Positions 43,689-51,968 of a DNA stretch of 62,215 bases are shown piece by piece (the first letter of the stretch is position 1; the number at the start of each line of letters is the position of its first letter). The stretch is taken from NCBI GenBank assembly GCA_964459305.1, contig CAYWNA010000049.1, forward strand, positions 1 to 62,215. Reading direction: 5' to 3'. A program made the translations under genes and the position numbers. The notes beneath the pieces are model-generated. The model searched no databases. It was not told where the DNA came from and saw only the letters and a program-made list of their open reading frames with translations. This stretch comes from CAYWNA01 sp964459305. GTDB taxonomy: Bacteria; Planctomycetota; Planctomycetia; Pirellulales; Pirellulaceae.

Positions 43689-45215
43689 TCACGGGATCGG
43701 AACGATTTCCAGGTCGTCGAGCCAGCTTTGACCGGCGCCCTCTTGGATGAAGCGAATGACTGCCTGACGCGCCGGACCGACGTCCCGTGTTTCCAGTTCC
43801 AGCGAGGTCCAATCAGTTGCACCTTTGATAACTGCGGAATACGTTGGCTCGGCCTTCGGCGAAACGACTTGCCAGGCCAGTCGGACGCCGCCGGACACGT
43901 TTTCGGTCTTCACCCGCGCGCGAACGCGATATCGCCCCGTCAGACGAAAACCTCGAAAGTGCCCGGGGCCGATCAGATCGAACTGCCATGCGGATTGGCC
44001 GTTTGCCGACGGGCGGTGGATGGATAGCGACCCCTGGCTTTCGCATCCTTCGTCCCAAACCCATTGGCAGTTTCCGTCGCCCTTGCGCCAGAACCAGTAG
44101 TCCGAAGGCACGCGGTACTCGTCGGATGGCTCAAAGCGATTCACGCGGTCTGGGAAAAAGGCGGGCAGCCGAAACTGCGGCCCGTCGATGGCTGGATCCA
44201 GTTTCGCTTCGGCCAACCACTGCCGGGCCGTTGCTTCCGGTACGGAGTAGACCCGATAGTGGACCTCCAACGGTTTGCCGGCATCTAGCAGACGCAACTG
44301 CTGATCGCGGATGAACTTGAAATGCACGTCATACATCGCCCAGCAGACCTCGCTGCGCGCGCGGAGTCCGGACTCGCCGACGAATTGGATCACCGGGTTG
44401 TAGTCCGGTTCCGCGGCAAAGGCCAGAAAGCCGTCCGGGGCGTATTGAATGTGCATCTGGTTGAGGTGATGCGTCTGCGGCAGTTTGAGGAGACTTCCAT
44501 CGCGGCCACGATAGACCAGCCAAGGGAATTTCTTGTTGCCGCGGGGCGGGAATCGATCGTTGGCCCCGTGGGGAAGCAGGTCGCCAAACTCCAGACCGCG
44601 AAAGTCGCGCTGCAACATTGCCTCTCGTCGCTCCGGATCCAATGTCAGGCGCGTGCGCACGTCGAATACGTAGCTGGGCAAGTCGCGATCGTAGGTCAGC
44701 TCCAGCCAAGTCTCTTCGACAACGTTGTTCGGGCGGTATAGCGGCTGTTGTGGCTGATCGCCGCGCAACGCGACATCGTGCGCTTTCAGGTGAAGCCGGA
44801 AACGTTGCGGATCGCTGTCGTCTGCTTCCAACGCATCGATCACCATTCGAAAGATCAGATGCTTGCGCCACGACAAACAAAGTGGCCCACACCCTTCGCC
44901 CTTGCGAATGAATATCGGGCCACCCGGTAGCAAACGAAGATTGTGAAGCGAAATCGGCTTGGCGATGCTCCGCATCGGCTCGGTACCCGCGTAGAAGGCA
45001 CCCACGGGCAATTCGCCGTCGTAAATCCATCTCTCACCGGAAGGCCCAGTGCGCCACTCGAATCTTGGCGTGTGTTTCTGCAAATCGACGGGCCGATCCG
45101 AGTCATCCCGGAGCCCGTCAGCAGCGAAGACAGCAGTCCAGACGAAAAGAGCGATGAAACACGCTGGAAGAACTCGGAGCACGGTTTTGTCCTTTCCGGC
45201 TTGGAGGACGGTCAT
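43689..45215 (-). CDS. Secreted protein of unknown function with C-terminal CBM-like domain
   Basis: A 508-residue protein. ATG 45215 gives a signal peptide (KTVLRVLPACFIALFVWTAVFA); the longer frame back to 45308 is encoded by a repeat. The first ~330 residues form a beta-rich domain I do not recognise (SGERWIYDGELPVGAFYAG, LLPHGANDRFPPRGNKKFPW). The last ~140 residues (WVWDEGCESQGSLSIHR ... GRYRVRARVKTENVSGGVRL ... WTSLELETRDVG ... QSWLDDLEIVPIP) follow the pattern of CBM4/9- or CBM22-like sandwiches. Context suggests a glycan-active or glycan-binding secreted protein. Confidence 0.6.
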   Translation of the reverse strand: MTVLQAGKDKTVLRVLPACFIALFVWTAVFAADGLRDDSDRPVDLQKHTPRFEWRTGPSGERWIYDGELPVGAFYAGTEPMRSIAKPISLHNLRLLPGGPIFIRKGEGCGPLCLSWRKHLIFRMVIDALEADDSDPQRFRLHLKAHDVALRGDQPQQPLYRPNNVVEETWLELTYDRDLPSYVFDVRTRLTLDPERREAMLQRDFRGLEFGDLLPHGANDRFPPRGNKKFPWLVYRGRDGSLLKLPQTHHLNQMHIQYAPDGFLAFAAEPDYNPVIQFVGESGLRARSEVCWAMYDVHFKFIRDQQLRLLDAGKPLEVHYRVYSVPEATARQWLAEAKLDPAIDGPQFRLPAFFPDRVNRFEPSDEYRVPSDYWFWRKGDGNCQWVWDEGCESQGSLSIHRPSANGQSAWQFDLIGPGHFRGFRLTGRYRVRARVKTENVSGGVRLAWQVVSPKAEPTYSAVIKGATDWTSLELETRDVGPARQAVIRFIQEGAGQSWLDDLEIVPIP

Positions 45216-45254
45216 TGCGCCGGTCGTCCTGGTATACCGGCCGCGGCTAGGATC

Positions 45255-45333
45255 GACACTTTTCCGCATGTAGCCGAAGTCGCCAGACTTTGGGCCGCGT
45301 AGGGGCAAACCAAACTCTGGCGAGTTCGGCTAC
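45255..45333. repeat. GTAGCCGAAGTCGCCAGACTTTGG palindrome, copy 1
   Basis: Arms 45270-45293 and 45310-45333 match at 22 of 24 positions. Together with the preceding gacacttttccgcat the sequence recurs at 62101-62169. It overlaps the spurious upstream extension of the 43689-45215 gene. Confidence 0.85.
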
Positions 45334-45365
45334 GGGTCAGACTTGCCCGCGGATGGTATAGCTAC

Positions 45366-46718
45366 TCACCGCGCCACGGTCATCTCATTCAACAACGCAT
45401 CGGGCAAGTGCTTGCCCAACAGGTAGTATTTCCGATCCGGATACCAGAGCGTCCGCTGGCCGCGCCACTCAGTCAAACTCGGATAAGTACCTGCTTCGGC
45501 CGTCCGCTTGGGGCCGACGATCACGCCATCGGTATCGAGTATCTGCTTGGGTTCGCTGAACCAGATCGGCTGACGGGCCTCCGGACGGAATTCGCCCAGC
45601 GTGATGAACGTAGGCCGGCGGATGTAGTTCGCTTCGTTCGTCTTCCACCGTTTCGTCCACTGACTGTGCGATCCCACCTTGCCGTCGTTGTTGTGAAACA
45701 CCAGCAGGAAACGTCCGTCGGCCAGCGTGAACAGCGGGCAGGGAGAGATGGGATGATTCACCTTTTCGCCATCGTCGCGGTAGCGCAACGGTTCTGGTGC
45801 CGACCACGTAGCGCCATCGCCGTCGGAAATGCTGTAGTACGGATGCCCGGTGAATGTTCGCATCACCACCAGCAGCCGGCCATCGGGCAAAAGCACCGTG
45901 CTTGGCTCCTGGCAGGTCGATATCTGCGGATACATCTTGTTGGGTACGTCGAGCCCTGCGCGGTCGGTCGGCAGCCAAGAGGCTCTGATCTCCGCCGGAT
46001 CGGGGCCCTCGTCGAGGTTTTCGAACCGAACGAATGCACATCGGGTATCGGCGTGCGGCCACTCACGGGCAGGCTTGGGCCTGACCTTGTAGCTGGTGAC
46101 TTGCGTATAGCCCAACAGCCAACGCCCCTTGCTGTCACGGGTCGCAGTGGTCCAGAACCAGAACTTTTTTGGCACCTGCGGATCGGGATCGTCGAATCGG
46201 TTGCGCGGCACAGGTACGTCCGCGCCCGATTTCCACGTCTGCCCGTTATCGTCGCTGTAGTGCACGCCCAGCCCACCGCTGACTTGCCGGTCCACCAGGT
46301 GTGGCTTGTGTTCGCGAATGTAGAAAAGATAGATACGCCCGGAGCGAACCACGATCGGCACGCCCCAACTGGCCTGCGGCTCGGTCGTGCCCGGCGTGGT
46401 GCCGGCGATTCGGACCGGCTCCGTCCAATGCACACCATCGCTCGTGCGGGCCAGCATGATGCGGTTGTCGCCTCGGCCCTCGACGCTGCTTTGCGTCCAG
46501 AAGCCCAGCATCTCGTCGCCCTTCGGAGCCACAACGACCAGAAACGTTTCGTTGTCCTCGTCGTGATGTTCGCCGCCCTTGGGCAGATAAACAACAACGT
46601 CAGGATTCGTGCGGCGCCATTCTTCTTCCGCCGGCATCGCTTGGTCAAAGCCAGCCTCGGCTGACAATGCGACGACAAAGGACAGAAGGAATCCGTTGAC
46701 AAGACTCAATGCGCTCAT
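45366..46718 (-). CDS. Sialidase-like BNR/Asp-box beta-propeller protein, secreted
   Basis: A 450-residue secreted protein (signal peptide MSALSLVNGFLLSFVVALSAEA) with Asp-box-type turns (TSDGVHWTEP, SDDNGQTWKSG, SDGDGATWSAP), typical of six-bladed sialidase-like propellers. Arg-containing blocks (CQEPSTVLLPDGRLLVVMRT, RRPTFITLGEF) resemble exo-sialidase-superfamily proteins, but the full Arg triad cannot be confirmed by eye. It may cleave or bind an acidic or sulfated sugar. GGGAG precedes the ATG. A long open frame on the opposite strand (45408-46664) is a shadow. Confidence 0.72.
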   Translation of the reverse strand: MSALSLVNGFLLSFVVALSAEAGFDQAMPAEEEWRRTNPDVVVYLPKGGEHHDEDNETFLVVVAPKGDEMLGFWTQSSVEGRGDNRIMLARTSDGVHWTEPVRIAGTTPGTTEPQASWGVPIVVRSGRIYLFYIREHKPHLVDRQVSGGLGVHYSDDNGQTWKSGADVPVPRNRFDDPDPQVPKKFWFWTTATRDSKGRWLLGYTQVTSYKVRPKPAREWPHADTRCAFVRFENLDEGPDPAEIRASWLPTDRAGLDVPNKMYPQISTCQEPSTVLLPDGRLLVVMRTFTGHPYYSISDGDGATWSAPEPLRYRDDGEKVNHPISPCPLFTLADGRFLLVFHNNDGKVGSHSQWTKRWKTNEANYIRRPTFITLGEFRPEARQPIWFSEPKQILDTDGVIVGPKRTAEAGTYPSLTEWRGQRTLWYPDRKYYLLGKHLPDALLNEMTVAR

Positions 46719-46995
46719 ATCGGGGCTCCCTATTGTGTAATTCCAGAACGTAGTCTGGGGCTGCCACCTTCCAACTACATCGTGTACAGTGCACGTCGAG
46801 AACTCAATGATTGTACACTACGACAGTCGACGAAAAACGCTTTGATGATCGAGAAGGACTTTGTCGGGAGCATTGCGGTGGGAAAATTGAAGACACGCTT
46901 CAGAAGCCCCGCGTACTTGGGAGGTCAGCGTCCATGCTGTATCCTGTTTGGGAGAAGCGACGACGCGATGCGGCGAACCTTGGGAAGAGTGAACG

Positions 46996-48288
46996 ATGAT
47001 CACCAAACTGCGACTGACGAACTTCAAGAACTTCCGTGACGCCACGTTGGAGTTGGGACCGCTGACCGTCCTGGTGGGAACCAATGCGTCCGGAAAAAGC
47101 AACCTGCGCGATGCCTGTCGCTTCGTGCACGGGATGTCTCGGGGCTACAACCTGGCAGAAATCATTGGCGAGAAGTACGTCGAAGGCGGTGTTTTGCAGT
47201 GGAAAGGGATTCGCGGCGGGACGCGGGAGGTCGCCTATCACGGCGAGGACTCGTTCGGAATCGAAACCGTGTTGGAGATTCCGAATGACATCAAGAAGAC
47301 GGGACGCCCTGGTCTTCTGCCGTTTCGATCGTCGCACTCGATCGAGGTCCGTGTCCCGGATGGCCAAGGGGCTCCACGTGTTGTGCGCGAGAAACACCAA
47401 GATACGGGCATCGCCAATTACGACTCATACCCGTCTGACGACCCGCCGAAGCAAGAAGGGCCGGAGTATCTGTTCGTGCGTCTGCCTCGCGACGACGTCA
47501 ACCGAAAACACGGCAAGCGACTTCGATTCCTTTCCTCCCAACCGGTGCTCTCGCAGTTCGGAAAGCACCGCGAAGCCCGGGCGATGTACCGGGAGCCGGT
47601 GCAGACTCATCTGGGCGAACTCGAGTCAATGCGGTTCCTGGATCTCGCGCCGGAAGCGATGAAGATGCCTTCGATTCCTGGACAAGTGGTGTTGGGTGAT
47701 CGCGGCGAGAACTTGTCATCGGTAATTCAAGCAATCTGCGAAGACGAAACGATGAAGCGGGCTCTCGCTGAGTGGATCAACGAACTGACACCGCTGGACG
47801 TCGTGGATTTTGATTTCGTGTCGGACCAGACGGGCCGCGTACTCCTGACGCTAGTCGAGGGCAACGGGCAAAGGACATCTGCGTACAGCGCGTCCGACGG
47901 CACGCTCCGCTTCCTGGCGATGATCGCGGCCATCCTGGGACCCGACGCGGCGAATTTCTACTTCCTGGAAGAATTGGACAACGGCATCCACCCCACGCGG
48001 CTGTACTTGCTGCTGCAGTTGATCGAGCAACACGCACGACAGGGAAAAGTCCAGGTGGTCGCCACGACACATTCGCCACAGGTGTTGGCGATGCTGAGCG
48101 AAGAGGCCCGCGAGCACGCTTCGTTGGTGTATCGCCTGGGGAACGCCCCGGAGGCCCGCATACGCCGCGTCATGGACATTCCGGAGGCGAAACGCGTTGT
48201 CGAGGAACACAACCTGGCGCGGTTGCACGAATCAGGCTGGCTGGAAAACGCCATGGCCTTTGCCGAAACCAAGGATCCCCCCGCATGA
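46996..48288 (+). CDS. AAA/ABC-type ATPase (AAA_21, RecF/OLD-like)
   Basis: A 430-residue ATPase. It starts MITKLRLTNFKNFRDATLEL, typical of this class, with Walker A VGTNASGKSNLRDA, an ABC-signature-like stretch YSASDGTLRFLAM, Walker B FYFLEELDNGIHP with the paired Glu, and the H-loop ATTHSPQVLAML. The middle (~60-250) is variable, as in sensor regions of defence ATPases. Its stop overlaps the next gene (ATGA), so the two are translated together. ATPase + TOPRIM pairs occur in OLD, Gabija and PARIS-like defence systems; this pair's own identity is not established. The 277-bp gap upstream (46719-46995) shows no gene. Confidence 0.85.
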   Translation: MITKLRLTNFKNFRDATLELGPLTVLVGTNASGKSNLRDACRFVHGMSRGYNLAEIIGEKYVEGGVLQWKGIRGGTREVAYHGEDSFGIETVLEIPNDIKKTGRPGLLPFRSSHSIEVRVPDGQGAPRVVREKHQDTGIANYDSYPSDDPPKQEGPEYLFVRLPRDDVNRKHGKRLRFLSSQPVLSQFGKHREARAMYREPVQTHLGELESMRFLDLAPEAMKMPSIPGQVVLGDRGENLSSVIQAICEDETMKRALAEWINELTPLDVVDFDFVSDQTGRVLLTLVEGNGQRTSAYSASDGTLRFLAMIAAILGPDAANFYFLEELDNGIHPTRLYLLLQLIEQHARQGKVQVVATTHSPQVLAMLSEEAREHASLVYRLGNAPEARIRRVMDIPEAKRVVEEHNLARLHESGWLENAMAFAETKDPPA

Positions 48289-48869
48289 ACGTGCTGATCA
48301 TCCCCGAAGATTTCCGCAAGGACCAGTATGTGGTGAAGCCGATCATCAAGCGGATGCTTGCCGCGACTGGAAAGCCGAACGCCAATGTTCAAGTCTGCCT
48401 GGACCCGTTGCTGGGAGGAATCAGCGAAGCACTCAAGTGGTCGCGCATCCGCGAGATTTTGGATCTGTACGAAGGGATGGTCCATATCTTTCTGCTATTG
48501 GTCGACCGTGACGGGTTGGAAGGACGGCGGCAGTCGCTAGACGATCTTGAGCGAAAGGCTGCGAAACACTTGAAGGCGGGCAGGGTCCTGTTCGGCGAAA
48601 ACGCCTGGCAGGAGATCGAGGTTTGGGCGATTGCCGGACAGGACTTGCTTGCTGGCTGGAAATGGCAAGAAATCCACCGCGAGGTGCATCCCAAGGAAAC
48701 GTACTTTGAACCGTTGGCGCAGAGCCGTGGTTTGAGCAACGAGCCTGGAGAAGGACGCAAGACGTTGGGCCGCGAGGCAGCCGCGAACTACACTCGCGTT
48801 CGATCCAGGTGCAAGAAAGACATCCAAGTCCTCGAAGAGAGACTTTCCGATTGGCTGGAAGAGAATTGA
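48285..48869 (+). CDS. TOPRIM-like (DUF4276-type) partner of the ATPase
   Basis: A 194-residue protein, ATG overlapping the ATPase stop by 4 bp. The N-terminal strand MNVLIIPEDFRKDQ carries an early acidic residue, and HIFLLLVDRDGLEGRR supplies a DxD-type pair: together the layout of a minimal TOPRIM metal site, as found in DUF4276/OLD-type partners. ENAWQEIEVWAIAG is another block common in this group. It likely cuts or modifies nucleic acid under control of the ATPase (inference). A short protein with no TM segment. DUF4276 membership is by pattern only. Confidence 0.6.
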   Translation: MNVLIIPEDFRKDQYVVKPIIKRMLAATGKPNANVQVCLDPLLGGISEALKWSRIREILDLYEGMVHIFLLLVDRDGLEGRRQSLDDLERKAAKHLKAGRVLFGENAWQEIEVWAIAGQDLLAGWKWQEIHREVHPKETYFEPLAQSRGLSNEPGEGRKTLGREAAANYTRVRSRCKKDIQVLEERLSDWLEEN

Positions 48870-48913
48870 CGTCAAGCGACAACAAGGAACTCGCGAACAG
48901 GAGAACTCACGCC

Positions 48914-50830
48914 ATGAAATTCCACTTTCAACTCTTCGCCCTTACCCTTGCCGGCTTCGCCTTGGCGCAAGACGCGGCCGCCGAGAATCCGCCGAATATC
49001 GTCTACATCATGTCAGACGAATTGGCGTACTACGAGCTTTCTCACATGGGGAACCCGCGAATTCAGACTCCGCGAATCGACCGGATGGCGGCCGAGGGTA
49101 TCCGGTTTACTCAGGCCCTTGCCGGTTCTCCCGTCTGCGCCCCGCTTCGCTGTAACCTTATGACCGGCAAACACGCAGGACACGCTTCGGTGCGGGCAAA
49201 CGACGGCGGGACTCCTTTGCGGGCCGAGGAGCCGACGATCGCATCGATGCTGAAGGACATCGGTTATGCCACCGGTGGCTTCGGAAAATGGGGCTGCGGC
49301 GGTCGCGATTCTACGGGGGTGCCGGAGAAGCACGGCTTCGACGTGTTTTTCGGGTACTACGATCAGGTCCACGCACATTCGTTCTACCCACCCTACTTGA
49401 TCCGAAACAGCGAGGAGGTTGAGCTTGCGGGCAACGCTGGTGGCCGGGCCGGGCCGACGTACTCGCATTACGCGATCATGGACGAGGCACTGGAGTTCAT
49501 TCGCGCCAACAAAGACAAGCCATTCTTCTGCTACTTGCCGATCACGCCGCCGCACGGGATGTACGACATCCCCACGGACGACCCCGCGTGGGAGCTCTAC
49601 CGCGATGCCGATTGGATCGAAGATCCCGATGTGCCACAAGATGCCAAGAACTACGCGGCGATGGTCACGATGGTGGATCGAAACGTTGGCCAAGTTCTCG
49701 ATCTCTTGAGGGAACTGGATTTGCAGGACAACACGATTGTCTTTTTCACAGGCGACAACGGCGGGCAGGACCGCTTCCGAAGCAAGGAACATCCGCGAGG
49801 ATATTTTGGGCCCAACGCCGATCCCAAAACGGGCGTCGAGTTCCGGGGTGGCAAAGGGAACCTCTACGAAGGCGGATTGCGGATTCCGTTTATCGTCCGC
49901 TGGCCCGAGAGAATCAAACAGGGCCAAGTCAGCGATCTACTTTTCTACCAGCCGGACGTGCTGCCCACGCTTGCCGAGTTGACCGGTGCCAAGCCGCCCG
50001 CTGACATCGATGGCCTGTCCATTCTCCCGGAACTGATCGGGTCTGAAAACGCCGGTCGCGAGCAGCAGATCCACGAGTTTCTCTACTGGGAGTTTGGCTC
50101 CCAGGTGGCCGTCCGTATGGACAACTGGAAGGCGATACAGCCAAAGAAGGATGCGTCGTGGGAACTCTACGATTTGAAGGCTGACATCAGCGAAACGACG
50201 AGCGTAGCCGGCGATCATGCGGACATTCTGGCCCGCATGATGACGTTCGCCGAACAATCGCATGTGCCTGTGCAGCCAGGCACGTTCCAGGACCGGACTC
50301 GTCACGAACAAGACCGCAAAGCGAAATGGGGATCGACCCGTGCCGAAGCTGACAACTACCGGCGCAAGGTGAACCGGATATCTGACAAGGGCCTGATCCC
50401 AGCCACCGAGATGAAACTGGCTTGCTTCAGCAGCGAGAACCACGCGAACGATCGCAGAGCGATCTATGCCATCGACGGCAACCCGCGTACGGTCTGGCAT
50501 TCACAGTTTTCCGAAGAACTCGCCGAACATCCCCACGAACTCGTGATTGACCTGGGTGCGAATTATGAGGTTCGTGGATTTCGTTACCTCGCTCGCCAGG
50601 ATGGCGGCTGGAACGGCGCGTTTGCCGAAACAGAGTTTTTCGTTAGCGAGTCGCCGGACACATTCGGGGAACCGGTCGCGAGAGCGACTTTCACGAAGGT
50701 CCGAACTCCCCAGGCGGCTGATTGTGAGCGGCCAGTGGGTGGCCGCTACGTACAGGTGCGGATACTGTCCGAGGTTAACGAGAATCCCTGGGCTTCCGCG
50801 GCCGAGATAGGCGTCGTCCGATCGAAATAG
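48914..50830 (+). CDS. S1-family sulfatase with C-terminal F5/8-type (CBM32-like) domain
   Basis: A 638-residue secreted sulfatase; ATG 48914 with ACAGGAG upstream gives the signal peptide MKFHFQLFALTLAGFALAQDAAA. NIVYIMSDELAYY and the formylglycine motif CAPLR (in SPVCAPLRCNLMTGKH) mark the core; the fourth position is Leu where most have Ser/Thr/Ala, although CxPxR is kept. FGKWGCGG and FFTGDNGGQDRF complete the site. Residues ~500-635 (ATEMKLACFSSENHANDRRA ... IDGNPRTVWHS ... LVIDLGANYEVRGFRYL) form a discoidin/CBM32-like module, which would anchor the enzyme on a polysaccharide. Confidence 0.9.
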   Translation: MKFHFQLFALTLAGFALAQDAAAENPPNIVYIMSDELAYYELSHMGNPRIQTPRIDRMAAEGIRFTQALAGSPVCAPLRCNLMTGKHAGHASVRANDGGTPLRAEEPTIASMLKDIGYATGGFGKWGCGGRDSTGVPEKHGFDVFFGYYDQVHAHSFYPPYLIRNSEEVELAGNAGGRAGPTYSHYAIMDEALEFIRANKDKPFFCYLPITPPHGMYDIPTDDPAWELYRDADWIEDPDVPQDAKNYAAMVTMVDRNVGQVLDLLRELDLQDNTIVFFTGDNGGQDRFRSKEHPRGYFGPNADPKTGVEFRGGKGNLYEGGLRIPFIVRWPERIKQGQVSDLLFYQPDVLPTLAELTGAKPPADIDGLSILPELIGSENAGREQQIHEFLYWEFGSQVAVRMDNWKAIQPKKDASWELYDLKADISETTSVAGDHADILARMMTFAEQSHVPVQPGTFQDRTRHEQDRKAKWGSTRAEADNYRRKVNRISDKGLIPATEMKLACFSSENHANDRRAIYAIDGNPRTVWHSQFSEELAEHPHELVIDLGANYEVRGFRYLARQDGGWNGAFAETEFFVSESPDTFGEPVARATFTKVRTPQAADCERPVGGRYVQVRILSEVNENPWASAAEIGVVRSK

Positions 50831-50834
50831 AATG

Positions 50835-50907
50835 GTCAAAATCATGGGGGACAAAATCATGAAGAGGACGGTCTGTTCCCATGATTTTGTCCCTTTATGA
50901 TTTTGAC
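50835..50907. repeat. GTCAAAATCAT palindrome between convergent genes
   Basis: Left 50835-50861 and right 50880-50907 pair almost fully (one indel). It starts 4 bp after the sulfatase stop, and the TAA stop of the minus-strand gene (50895-50897) lies in the right arm. It could serve as a bidirectional terminator. Confidence 0.85.
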
Positions 50908-51968
50908 GGATCTCCGAGGTGTCTGATCGAATAGAATTCCACTTCGTTTAGCTTTTGGATGAAATCAGCTCCGAACGCCTTGGCGGGTGTGAGGAAGCCG
51001 GCGCGAACCTTGCCGTCGAGGAGCTTCTGCATGATTGTTAACGCTGTGTCGACGGTGAGCACATATCCGTTAGGCGTTTCCAGCGCGGCTTCGGCCGTCT
51101 GGCCTTTGTTGTCTGTCACGCGGCCCCAGAATTCGGTGCGGCCTCCGGCTCGCTCCCGTTCGTCGGGCCCTTTGATTCGCCGGTTGATCCACCACCGTCC
51201 CGTCGATTGAACGAGTGGGAAACGGGCCAGTGATGCAAGCCCGCGAAATCTTCTGATGAGTTTCAGTTGCTTCTGGGGAAGCGCTGTATACACTTCGATG
51301 TTGGGAATGCCGGTGGTGTGATAGGCGGACGACACGTCTCCCCACGGTATGGTCATTCCCCATCGTGGACCGCGCCGAAACGGGATTTCCATGATCTTCC
51401 ACGCCGCAGGAACAGCGACAATGCTACCGTCCCTACGAATTCGGCCACCAGCACCTAAGTTCTGCCAAACCGTCTTCGCCGTGCCGGGACTGAGCGACCA
51501 ATCCGCCGCAAAGGCCAGTTCCAGACGGATTGCGTCCGGGATCGCTTCGGCCAACGTCGCTGCCAGACAGTCGCTGGGAACGACGTCCATGCCGACGGCC
51601 GGCATCAAGGTTACTCCAGCGGCTTCTGCTTGCTCATGCTGCCGGGCGGCCAGTTCAATCACGTCAATCTCACCCGTGATGTCCAGGTAATGGACACCGC
51701 GAGCGATGCACGCTTCCATCATCGGCGCTGCCGTCTCTGAAAACGGTCCAGCACAGTGGAGCACGGCGGAGATGCCATCCAAGTGCCGGCCCACTTCGTC
51801 GCCGGAGGATAGGGCAAAGACGCGAAACGGACAGTCAACCGCTCGACCGAGGGCCTCGATCCCTTCGGCATTACGTCCGGCCAACACAGGTCTCATACCG
51901 CGACTTGTCGCCTCGGCGGCAATTAGCCGTCCGGTGTATCCGTTGGCGCCATAAAGCATCCAGTCCAT
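50895..51968 (-). CDS. Saccharopine dehydrogenase-like NAD(P)-binding oxidoreductase
   Basis: A 357-residue protein with the Rossmann start MDWMLYGANGYTGRLIAAEA, the second strand AVLHCAGPFSETAAPMMEAC and HYLDITGEIDVI, the fingerprint of the saccharopine-dehydrogenase/trans-acting enoyl reductase group (substrates mostly unknown). Its ATG directly abuts the TGA of the upstream Gfo/Idh/MocA gene (TGAATG), so they form an operon. The last codons (PSKS, stop) are supplied by a palindromic repeat. Confidence 0.8.
   Translation of the reverse strand: MDWMLYGANGYTGRLIAAEATSRGMRPVLAGRNAEGIEALGRAVDCPFRVFALSSGDEVGRHLDGISAVLHCAGPFSETAAPMMEACIARGVHYLDITGEIDVIELAARQHEQAEAAGVTLMPAVGMDVVPSDCLAATLAEAIPDAIRLELAFAADWSLSPGTAKTVWQNLGAGGRIRRDGSIVAVPAAWKIMEIPFRRGPRWGMTIPWGDVSSAYHTTGIPNIEVYTALPQKQLKLIRRFRGLASLARFPLVQSTGRWWINRRIKGPDERERAGGRTEFWGRVTDNKGQTAEAALETPNGYVLTVDTALTIMQKLLDGKVRAGFLTPAKAFGADFIQKLNEVEFYSIRHLGDPSKS

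Noticed and set aside
45408..46664. 418-codon open frame on the plus strand
   Set aside because: It lies antisense to the sialidase-like gene, whose frame has a signal peptide and Asp boxes; the plus frame is Arg/Val/His-rich with no domain and is a shadow of codon bias.
46811..46820. TTGTACACTA resembling the GntR operator
   Set aside because: It is not a palindrome like TTGTATACAA and differs in the core; no promoter is recognisable around it.
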